5,878 bases of DNA, taken from contig JAEOUL010000022.1 of NCBI GenBank assembly GCA_016839345.1, positions 1 through 5,878 on the forward strand. Reading direction: 5' to 3'. The notes under the pieces are model-generated. The model searched no databases. It saw only the letters and a program-made list of their open reading frames with translations, and was not told the origin of the DNA. Below, one piece after another: positions 1 through 4,793 of this stretch; positions within the stretch are counted from its first letter, which is position 1, and every line of letters starts with the position of its first letter. This stretch comes from Candidatus Thorarchaeota archaeon (GTDB taxonomy: Archaea; Asgardarchaeota; Thorarchaeia; Thorarchaeales; Thorarchaeaceae). Made by a program: the position numbers and the translations under genes.

Positions 1-18
1 CCTGCCTCTTTTACATAA

Positions 19-105
19 ACCAGCGATCGGATCATATTTGCTAGAATCTTCTCCGGTGAAGAAGATGATTTTATTCCACCAAGAATTGAACACGAAATGA
101 ACGTT
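19..105 (+). pseudogene. Out-of-frame 5' piece of the TIM-barrel gene
   Basis: This stretch is open in a different frame (frame 1) from the downstream barrel gene (frame 3). It encodes a segment with the core GEEDDFIPPRIEHEMN, preceded by a short hydrophobic strand (residues like IIFARIF). That is what I would expect for barrel strand 2 and helix 2, just before the strand 3 segment RPYSIHLPKF that starts the downstream frame. Joining them needs a single -1 shift (or one lost base) near the TTT at 104-106. Frame 1 also has a TAA at 16-18, so the piece is blocked upstream as well. The downstream frame has its own stop at 87-89 and so cannot extend into this region. The assignment rests on pattern recognition of the family. 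A different frame (2) is also open here, so the reading is tentative. Confidence 0.4.
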
Positions 106-719
106 TGGATGACCTGTTGCTTCGACCTTATTCAATTCACTTACCTAAGTTCCTGACCTCTTTTGACGATAAGCAATTTGATGATACAGTTTTTTCAGTA
201 TTCTCATTCATAGAAGATTTAGGCCTCAAGGTTGCGGTACTACACCTACCAGAACAAGATCATCTCACAAGTAGCAGATGGATTGAGAGGTACAATGTAC
301 TCCTCAACGAAGCAGAGAATGTTGATTGTATGCTTACTTTCGAAAATGTCCCCTACATCAAAGGTGTTGATCTGTATATTCTGGATGAAATTCAGAAACA
401 TAATAACAGATCACTAGGAGTTACTGTCGACATGGAATTCATGCATCTTAATGGAACCGACATCAACTGGTTAACAACTGCCTTTGGAGACCGTCTAGTC
501 AATATTCACTTTCGGGATAGTGATGGAAATCTCCTAGGAGAAGATGGAAGAAGACACTATCTAAATCCAGGAGAAGGAAAGATTGACTTGCATAAAACAG
601 TCAAGATTCTACATAATTCGGGTTATAGTGGTCCACTCACCATAGAAGTATCACATCGACAGAGAGAGAATATTGTCAAAGCTAAACAATATGCTGAAGG
701 TTGTCTAAGAAATCTCTAA
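105..719 (+). CDS. Sugar phosphate isomerase/epimerase-like TIM-barrel protein, 5'-incomplete
   Basis: This belongs to the xylose isomerase-like / AP endonuclease 2 TIM-barrel superfamily, metal-dependent cytoplasmic enzymes acting on sugars or sugar phosphates. Numbering from the TTG at 105 (204 residues), the family's strand-end signatures are present: SIHLPKF near 10-16, VLHLPE near 45-50, FENVP with Glu80, TVDMEF with Asp109, NIHFRDSDG with His135, and the closing LNPGEGKIDLHK followed by LTIEVS with Glu181. Glu80, Asp109, His135 and Glu181 are the likely metal ligands. Members usually run about 250-290 residues with eight strands, but only strands 3-8 fit here. TTG 105 is therefore probably not a true start; it is only the first start-like codon after an in-frame stop at 87-89. 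The missing part seems to lie upstream in another frame, so this is either a frameshifted pseudogene or a sequence error. The exact substrate cannot be told. The stop abuts that of the convergent DinB gene. Confidence 0.8.
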   Translation: MDDLLLRPYSIHLPKFLTSFDDKQFDDTVFSVFSFIEDLGLKVAVLHLPEQDHLTSSRWIERYNVLLNEAENVDCMLTFENVPYIKGVDLYILDEIQKHNNRSLGVTVDMEFMHLNGTDINWLTTAFGDRLVNIHFRDSDGNLLGEDGRRHYLNPGEGKIDLHKTVKILHNSGYSGPLTIEVSHRQRENIVKAKQYAEGCLRNL

Positions 720-1211
720 TCATTCCAGGGGTTGTAGCTCTTTACGAATTGATGTCAGATGACCTGTATGATAATCAATGTGGGTGAATGTACTAGTAAT
801 TACCTCCCTAACTGTCATTCCAACAAAGAAAGATGGGGCTTTTCCTTTTTGGATTATATTCTCAAGGTCATCCTCAGTAGCTGTTCTAACATATTCTAAT
901 AATTCATGTTCGCCCGAGTCATAGTATTCCTTAATCTCCTCTCTAGAGGTTCCAGCCCAATCTCCTGCAGTACCAGGAGTGTAGAGTTTGAAGAGGTCGG
1001 GTCTTTTTGGAGGGCCTACTTTGATGAGCATATTGAGTGAAAAATCAAATACAGCAGCTTGATGAGCAAGAACCCAACCCAATGATGCCATCCCTGTCTT
1101 TGGACGATATGAGAGATCATCATGTCCCGTTTCATCAATTAGATGGATTTCCATGTCCCTCCACTTTCGTGTTGAAGCAGCGGCTAATTTGAATAGGTCG
1201 TAATCTTTCAT
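720..1211 (-). CDS. DinB-like family protein
   Basis: A 163-residue protein resembling the DinB/YfiT-like putative metalloenzyme fold, a four-helix bundle that binds a divalent metal through three histidines. The first candidate ligand is His50 in the segment GWVLAHQAAV. The other two are His144 and His148 in THIDYHTGHL, spaced HxxxH near the C-terminus as in the family, followed by a helix ending in RKEL. Length is normal for DinB-type proteins. Some relatives are bacillithiol or mycothiol S-transferases, but no thiol substrate can be inferred here. The start at 1211 is chosen over an in-frame ATG at 1247 because a strong GGAGGG site lies 6 bases before it, and the longer N-terminus would be encoded by that same site. 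The gene is convergent with the TIM-barrel gene with no spacer between stops, and divergent from the zinc-ribbon gene. Confidence 0.82.
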   Translation of the reverse strand: MKDYDLFKLAAASTRKWRDMEIHLIDETGHDDLSYRPKTGMASLGWVLAHQAAVFDFSLNMLIKVGPPKRPDLFKLYTPGTAGDWAGTSREEIKEYYDSGEHELLEYVRTATEDDLENIIQKGKAPSFFVGMTVREVITSTFTHIDYHTGHLTSIRKELQPLE

Positions 1212-1217
1212 ACAAAT

Positions 1218-1223
1218 CCCTCC
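1218..1223 (-). promoter_or_regulatory. Ribosome binding site of the DinB-like gene
   Basis: On the minus strand GGAGGG sits 6 bases before the ATG at 1211. It is a near-perfect match to the 16S anti-Shine-Dalgarno sequence. It decides the start in favour of 1211 rather than the in-frame ATG at 1247. Confidence 0.75.
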
Positions 1224-1252
1224 AGGACTAACATCTAAATGTAACAAATCTT

Positions 1253-1260
1253 CCTTTTAG
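1253..1260. promoter_or_regulatory. Candidate shared TATA-like box between divergent genes
   Basis: CCTTTTAG lies in the 73-base gap between the DinB-like gene (minus) and the zinc-ribbon gene (plus). Read rightward, its centre is about 28 bases before the ATG at 1285, the distance expected for an archaeal TATA box driving a leaderless transcript. Read leftward as CTAAAAGG, it is about 45 bases from the DinB start, leaving room for a short leader carrying the GGAGGG site. The assignment uses spacing and AT content only. Confidence 0.25.
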
Positions 1261-1284
1261 TGTTCACTTTCACGTAACTCGGAA

Positions 1285-1749
1285 ATGGTTAGCTTTGATA
1301 TCAGTTTAGAAGATGGTACATCCTATTCCCAATCACAAGATGTAAATTCACTCTTTCAACTGAATATGTTGATTACTATGGAATCAAGACCACTCTCAGG
1401 ACAACTTTCGCTGGAAGAATTACGTCAACTCAGAAGACTGATGGCAGTCCAACAGGCACTTGATGAGTGGAAGAAGAAAGGATTTGAGGTGGACATTCCT
1501 GTCTGTCCTATTTGTAAAAGCCCACGACTAGTCAGATTAACTTCGGCTCATGACCTAGGAGTGTTTCCAGGATCATTTCAACCTGCGTTATATTGCATAG
1601 ACTGTGGATGGTATGGTCGAATCGCTCCGGTCATGTCAAATCGACCAGAAAAGGATGCAATTCTAGAGGACCTCGAAGGAGCATTTGCTCCCCTAATGGA
1701 CCCAGATGAAGACCCGTATGCCGATGTATTAGAGAGAGAGACCGATTAG
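1285..1749 (+). CDS. Uncharacterised zinc-ribbon protein
   Basis: I do not recognise a named family. The 154-residue product has three parts. Residues 1-37 are polar with no clear motif. Residues 38-66 are a charged, probably helical segment (LSLEELRQLRRLMAVQQALDEW begins at 41). Residues 72-112 are a zinc ribbon with two CxxC knuckles: Cys74/Cys77 in CPICKSP and Cys104/Cys107 in CIDCGWYGR. The C-terminus (127-154) is acidic and rich in Asp and Glu. There is no signal peptide or membrane segment, so it is cytoplasmic. The layout suggests a structural zinc site in a nucleic-acid- or protein-binding adaptor, but this is inference. No ribosome binding site precedes ATG 1285; a TATA-like box at about -28 would fit a leaderless start. 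Internal ATGs at 1366 and 1378 are alternatives that keep the helix and ribbon. The stop is 2 bases from that of the convergent TIGR04076 gene. Confidence 0.75.
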   Translation: MVSFDISLEDGTSYSQSQDVNSLFQLNMLITMESRPLSGQLSLEELRQLRRLMAVQQALDEWKKKGFEVDIPVCPICKSPRLVRLTSAHDLGVFPGSFQPALYCIDCGWYGRIAPVMSNRPEKDAILEDLEGAFAPLMDPDEDPYADVLERETD

Positions 1750-1751
1750 TG

Positions 1752-2045
1752 TCACTCTGCAGGAACTCTATGTAATTCGTACATCAATGGATTGAAGGCA
1801 TCTGGGCAGGCATGTGTTGCCATACATTGGTCTCTCAACCATGGGAACTTAGCATTGTACATCATAGCGTAGATCTTGGGTAGCATTGAGTATAGTGCAC
1901 TGATACAGATCTTTCCTCTTACTTCATCCCCAGTGAAGAGGACTTCATCTCCAACTTTGTGTCCTGCTGCACAATTTCCTTCCTGTTTCACTACACGGCA
2001 AAGAATGTGCCAAGGTTCATCTCGTATGCATTCTGAATCTGACAT
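1752..2045 (-). CDS. TIGR04076 family protein
   Basis: A 97-residue protein matching my memory of TIGR04076, a small cysteine-containing family of unknown function. Features typical of it are the N-terminal strand region with CAAGHKVGDEVLF (Cys25, then HKVGDE), KICISALYSMLPKIYAMMY in the middle, and the close CPDAFNPLMYELHRV. Cysteines are at 6, 16, 25, 47, 74 and 80, and conserved ones could bind metal or be redox-active; this is not established. Length is usual. There is no signal peptide or membrane segment. ATG 2045 has no clear Shine-Dalgarno site, but a TATA-like box about 28 bases upstream would suit leaderless transcription. The gene lies 37 bases downstream of the antiporter on the same strand, so read-through from there is also possible. 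It converges with the zinc-ribbon gene. Confidence 0.85.
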   Translation of the reverse strand: MSDSECIRDEPWHILCRVVKQEGNCAAGHKVGDEVLFTGDEVRGKICISALYSMLPKIYAMMYNAKFPWLRDQCMATHACPDAFNPLMYELHRVPAE

Positions 2046-2068
2046 AAAACGGATAAAAGCACATTACT

Positions 2069-2078
2069 TGATAAGATA
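2069..2078 (-). promoter_or_regulatory. Candidate TATA-like box for the TIGR04076 gene
   Basis: On the minus strand this reads TATCTTATCA, centred about 28 bases before the ATG at 2045. That is the position for a leaderless archaeal transcript. It lies in the 37-base gap after the antiporter stop. Support is by spacing and composition only. Confidence 0.22.
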
Positions 2079-2082
2079 TCCG

Positions 2083-3381
2083 TCAGCTATCTCCGGTCAT
2101 ATCCTCTACAGGCTCAGTATTGCTTTCTGGGGACTCTATCTTGAATAATTCGTCGGTCTCACAGATATCGTCTGGATATTCTCCAGCACGCTTCAGTCCT
2201 TCGCTAGCCGCAACTGGACCAAATACCTGGAGAATCATTGTCGTTAATGCAATTACATTCAGAATCAAGGTCCCATAGAAAATCGCTTCAGCACTACCAA
2301 GGGTAAGGAAATTCTGTTCAACCACTAAAGAAAGACCTACAGCCACGCCAGCTTGTGACATAAGGCAGAGTCCAAGATATTTTGTGGTCAAATCAGGAGT
2401 GTGAGTAATCTGAGCTCCTGTTCTTGCTCCAAAGTATTTGGCAAATGTACGGCCTCCAACATATGCAATTGCTAGGAGTACAACAGATAGATTCGCTATA
2501 ACGCCAAGATCGATTGAAGCCCCCACTATAACAAAGAAAATCATAACAATCGGGGACATTATGACTTTCAATGTATGACTTACTGGGTCCTTCTCAGGTG
2601 TCACAAAGTTGCCAACAATAAAACCGAATACCATACACGACAAAATTGCACTCATATGTAGCCACGACATTAGGCCAACAATCAGGATTATCATTCCGAG
2701 TTCGAATTCTAGTATTTCACGTCTATCATCTTCACGATTGACAAAATAGACCATTACAAATCCAAGGATTGCTCCGATAGCAGACGATGCAGCAATATCA
2801 ATGACAAGAGACCCTATTGCACCTAAAATTGTCACAGAACCTGGAGTAGAATAGAATAGAATGGCAATAGCGATAGCGCCATCTGCTAATAGAATAGCAA
2901 TGACATCATCAAGAGCCAAGATGAACATCAGAGTATCAGTGAGATCACCTTTGCACTTACGCTCCCAAATCACCATTACTGTTGATGCAGGATCAGTTGC
3001 ACTTGCAAGAGCTCCGAACACGATTGCAATGTGCCACGCACCAAGTATATACCCAGTCAATAATGTGACTATTACGAATGTCAGAATTGATTCAAGAATT
3101 AGAATCGCACCCATCCGACGAGTTTGACCAGTGAAAACCTCTTTTCGTATCTCAAGACCAATATTATATCCAATCAATCCAAGAGCGAGATTAACAAGTG
3201 GAAATAGTAATTCTCGGGTTGTATCATTAAAGAGCCCTATTGTTCCAAGAAATAGACCAGCTATCATGAAACCAAGAATCTTTGGGATTCCGAATCTCGT
3301 CATGATCTCAGCACCGAAATATGCAAGTACTAACGCTATACCCAACAACAACAGTAATTCTGGTATGTAAAGTGCTTGCAT
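2083..3381 (-). CDS. Cation:proton antiporter, CPA2 (Kef/NapA-like) family
   Basis: A 432-residue integral membrane protein of the Na+/H+ exchanger fold, exchanging a monovalent cation (Na+ or K+) for protons. About 13 hydrophobic segments run from residue 5 to about 391. The unwound-helix motif ATDPAS (Thr129-Asp130-Pro131) and the ion-site pair Asp158-Asp159 in LALDDVIAIL are both visible. The Asp-Asp pair, rather than Asn-Asp, is what electrogenic CPA2 members carry. A basic residue in the GGRTFAKYFGA helix (Arg311 or Lys315) may correspond to the conserved Lys of NapA-type transporters. After about residue 392 comes a hydrophilic acidic tail of about 40 residues; no TrkA-N/RCK nucleotide-binding domain follows, unlike KefB/KefC. 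The start has a good ribosome binding site (GGAGTGA) and a TATA region about 60 bases upstream. Ion specificity and direction cannot be told from sequence. The TIGR04076 gene follows 37 bases downstream. Confidence 0.92.
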   Translation of the reverse strand: MQALYIPELLLLLGIALVLAYFGAEIMTRFGIPKILGFMIAGLFLGTIGLFNDTTRELLFPLVNLALGLIGYNIGLEIRKEVFTGQTRRMGAILILESILTFVIVTLLTGYILGAWHIAIVFGALASATDPASTVMVIWERKCKGDLTDTLMFILALDDVIAILLADGAIAIAILFYSTPGSVTILGAIGSLVIDIAASSAIGAILGFVMVYFVNREDDRREILEFELGMIILIVGLMSWLHMSAILSCMVFGFIVGNFVTPEKDPVSHTLKVIMSPIVMIFFVIVGASIDLGVIANLSVVLLAIAYVGGRTFAKYFGARTGAQITHTPDLTTKYLGLCLMSQAGVAVGLSLVVEQNFLTLGSAEAIFYGTLILNVIALTTMILQVFGPVAASEGLKRAGEYPDDICETDELFKIESPESNTEPVEDMTGDS

Positions 3382-3385
3382 TCTA

Positions 3386-3392
3386 TCACTCC
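3386..3392 (-). promoter_or_regulatory. Ribosome binding site of the antiporter gene
   Basis: The minus strand reads GGAGTGA, followed by TAGA and the ATG at 3381. It matches much of the archaeal consensus GGAGGTGA and fixes the start. Confidence 0.7.
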
Positions 3393-3414
3393 GGACATAG
3401 ATTTGAATAGTCGT

Positions 3415-3474
3415 TTGTTTTAGGAATGTTAATGTCTCTTTTAAAGTGATATATAGGTGATAGGTCTAAAACAA
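3415..3474. repeat. Inverted repeat flanking the antiporter TATA region
   Basis: TTGTTTTAG at 3415-3423 is perfectly repeated in inverse orientation as CTAAAACAA at 3466-3474, separated by 42 bases. The centre (about 3444) nearly coincides with the TTTAAA core of the putative TATA box at 3440-3445. The arms do not extend further. It could be a pair of operator half-sites or chance in an AT-rich gap; the long loop makes a terminator hairpin unlikely. Confidence 0.35.
3437..3455 (-). promoter_or_regulatory. Candidate TATA-box region of the antiporter promoter
   Basis: The 121-base gap between nth and the antiporter contains, on the minus strand, TATATATC followed closely by ACTTTAAAAGAG. Either AT box could be the TBP site. 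The second is centred about 61 bases before the ATG, which would give a leader of about 35 bases carrying the GGAGTGA site. The region also contains two direct GTGATA copies on the plus strand (3446-3451 and 3457-3462). Confidence 0.42.
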
Positions 3475-3502
3475 TCTTCTAAGCAGTTTAACGTTGATTG
3501 TA

Positions 3503-4177
3503 TCAAGTCGTATTTAATTCTGAAAAATACAGACATTCATCACTCAAGACGCACTCTTCACAACTTGGATTCTGCGCTTTGCAGATTTCTCGTCCGTGTC
3601 GAACAAGGTTCTTGTTTAGCGAGGAGATACAATTTCGTGGTATTATTTGTTCTAATAGGACGTGTGCCTTCTCGCGAGATACTTTTTCATCAATAATACC
3701 TAAGCGTTTAGTGACTCTCCAAACATGAGTGTCAACTGGTAAAACTGGAAGACCAAATGAGAATAATAAAACGATGGCTGCAGTTTTTGGTCCCACACCA
3801 TGAAGAGAAGTAAGCCACTCTTTTGCTTGTGGAATGTCCATCGTTTCAAGAAGAGAGAGGTCCAACTTTCCAACTCGTTCCTGAATCTCTCGGAGGGTTG
3901 CCTGTATTCGTTTGGCTTTTAGATTGTACATGCCAGATGAGCGAATGCTGATTGCAAGTTCGTCTTGCGGAGCAGCTAATACCTCCTCCCATGTAGAGTA
4001 GGTCTCTTTCAAACTCTCAAAGGCACGAAACATATTGACATCGTTGGTATGCTGACTGAGAATGGTCATGACCAATTCATCAATTGGAGGAAGTCTTCTC
4101 TCACTCACTTCGTCCCCATATACTTTGATAAGGATTTTACAGATTTTTCCCGCTTTCTTTCTCGTTTCATCAACCAT
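3503..4177 (-). CDS. nth: Endonuclease III-type DNA glycosylase (HhH-GPD, [4Fe-4S])
   Basis: A bifunctional base-excision repair enzyme that removes oxidised pyrimidines and nicks the abasic site by beta-elimination. Numbering from ATG 4177 (224 residues), the helix-hairpin-helix reads LHGVGPKTAA with the catalytic Lys131, and PVDTHVWRV carries the catalytic Asp149. Their 18-residue spacing equals that of E. coli Lys120/Asp138. The C-terminus has Cys199-x6-Cys206-x2-Cys209-x5-Cys215, the intact iron-sulfur cluster loop. SQHTND near residues 41-46 corresponds to the SxQxxD/N segment of the substrate pocket region. Length fits the family (about 210-230). The start is placed at ATG 4177 because a GGTG site lies 6 bases upstream; a TTG at 4189 would overlap that site. 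The substrate could differ within the superfamily, but Lys plus Asp and the cluster favour true Nth. It is divergent from the flavodoxin gene. Confidence 0.92.
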   Translation of the reverse strand: MVDETRKKAGKICKILIKVYGDEVSERRLPPIDELVMTILSQHTNDVNMFRAFESLKETYSTWEEVLAAPQDELAISIRSSGMYNLKAKRIQATLREIQERVGKLDLSLLETMDIPQAKEWLTSLHGVGPKTAAIVLLFSFGLPVLPVDTHVWRVTKRLGIIDEKVSREKAHVLLEQIIPRNCISSLNKNLVRHGREICKAQNPSCEECVLSDECLYFSELNTT

Positions 4178-4183
4178 TGCAAA

Positions 4184-4187
4184 CACC
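4184..4187 (-). promoter_or_regulatory. Ribosome binding site of nth (decides start)
   Basis: On the minus strand GGTG lies 6 bases before ATG 4177, fitting the GGTGA part of the archaeal Shine-Dalgarno consensus. This favours ATG 4177 over the in-frame TTG at 4189, whose codon immediately abuts this site. Confidence 0.5.
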
Positions 4188-4218
4188 AAGAAAGAATTGC
4201 TGCCTTATCAGCAAAGTG

Positions 4219-4234
4219 GTATAGTGTGTAAAAT
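4219..4234. promoter_or_regulatory. Candidate divergent promoter between nth and flavodoxin
   Basis: The 109-base gap has one AT-rich core, GTATAGTGTGTAAAAT. Leftward it reads ATTTTACACACTATAC after a G-rich GGGG (a possible BRE), about 52 bases before the nth ATG. Rightward it is about 60 bases before the flavodoxin ATG. Both distances allow a TATA box plus a leader of roughly 25-35 bases with the observed ribosome binding sites. Support is composition and spacing only. Confidence 0.3.
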
Positions 4235-4273
4235 CCCCTTTCGATACTCTTTTGTTCTAAGACAGTAACTATC

Positions 4274-4280
4274 GAGAGGA
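4274..4280 (+). promoter_or_regulatory. Ribosome binding site of the flavodoxin gene
   Basis: GAGAGGA sits 6 bases before ATG 4287, within normal spacing. Confidence 0.6.
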
Positions 4281-4286
4281 ATCAAG

Positions 4287-4700
4287 ATGAAAGTTGGAGT
4301 TATCTACGAGAGTACTCGTGGTAGGACTAAAGCCATGGCAGAGGCTATCTGTAAAGGTGCAACTGAGGTAGGAGCAGAATGCATGGTCATTGATGCCAAA
4401 GATTTCAATGGTATTAGTGATCTGTGCGCCATAGCCATAGGAAGTTCAACAAGAATGAAAAGAGTACTTCCAAAAGTCAAGCAGATACTTGCAGAACTCC
4501 CAGATCTAAAGGGATTACCTGCAGCAGCATATGGTTCCTACGGATGGAGTGGTGAAGCTCCAGACGAGATTAATGACCGACTGCAGGAACTTCATGCAAA
4601 GATTGTCATTGATCAGCCTATAAAAGCAAAAGACTACCCCGGAGAATCAGTTCTGGAAGAGTGTCAGCGCCTCGGTGCAAAACTTGCGGATAGTTGCTAG
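4287..4700 (+). CDS. Flavodoxin domain protein
   Basis: A 137-residue single-domain flavodoxin, a cytoplasmic FMN-binding electron carrier. The N-terminal strand KVGVIYES leads into the FMN-phosphate loop STRGRT (residues 9-14), followed by the helix KAMAEAICKG. The second flavin-contacting segment is AIGSSTRMKR (50-59). The third is AAAYGSYGWSGEAPDEI (79-95), where GSYGWSGEA closely resembles the flavodoxin domain of flavodiiron proteins (FprA / F420H2 oxidase). Here no metallo-beta-lactamase-like diiron domain precedes it: the ORF starts at its own ATG with a GAGAGGA site, so it is a stand-alone carrier of that subfamily. Length is normal for short-chain flavodoxins. Its partner cannot be told; neither endonuclease III upstream nor the ABC transporter downstream is a known electron partner. 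Confidence 0.9.
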   Translation: MKVGVIYESTRGRTKAMAEAICKGATEVGAECMVIDAKDFNGISDLCAIAIGSSTRMKRVLPKVKQILAELPDLKGLPAAAYGSYGWSGEAPDEINDRLQELHAKIVIDQPIKAKDYPGESVLEECQRLGAKLADSC

Positions 4701-4748
4701 TAGAGTTTGACAATAGATCATTCTCAGACATGTGCAATCTTAGTAACT

Positions 4749-4783
4749 CTTATCATGTTGATGTAATGGCACATAGGTCGGTG
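4749..4783 (+). promoter_or_regulatory. Candidate promoter and ribosome binding site of the ABC transporter
   Basis: The 93-base gap after the flavodoxin stop contains a weak TATA-like CTTATCAT (4749-4756) and a GGTG (4780-4783) 10 bases before ATG 4794. No hairpin followed by a T run is visible in the gap, so co-transcription with flavodoxin cannot be excluded. Confidence 0.22.
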
Positions 4784-4793
4784 CTTTTAGAAA

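Noticed and set aside
1..35. Possible minus-strand gene start at ATG 35 running off the left edge
   Set aside because: Only 11-12 codons are visible and no well-spaced ribosome binding site precedes it; it also conflicts with the plus-strand reading.
2..99. Frame-2 open stretch at the left edge (with segment KPAIGSYLLESS)
   Set aside because: It looks somewhat like a barrel strand 1, but it overlaps the frame-1 segment that fits strand 2/helix 2 better and directly precedes strand 3. Both cannot be real, and no decisive evidence is available.
1212..1247. Upstream ATG at 1247 as the DinB start
   Set aside because: The extra 12 residues would be translated from the GGAGGG ribosome binding site itself, and the family begins near the internal methionine.
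1876..2148. Plus-strand 90-residue open frame
   Set aside because: It is a shadow across the TIGR04076 gene and the antiporter 3' end; its composition is not protein-like.
2861..3370. Two plus-strand open frames opposite the antiporter
   Set aside because: They are antisense shadows of the antiporter coding sequence, with no family resemblance and no ribosome binding sites.
4241..4275. Inverted repeat TCGATA / TATCGA upstream of flavodoxin
   Set aside because: Only 6 perfect pairs with a 23-base loop, overlapping the ribosome binding site; expected by chance.
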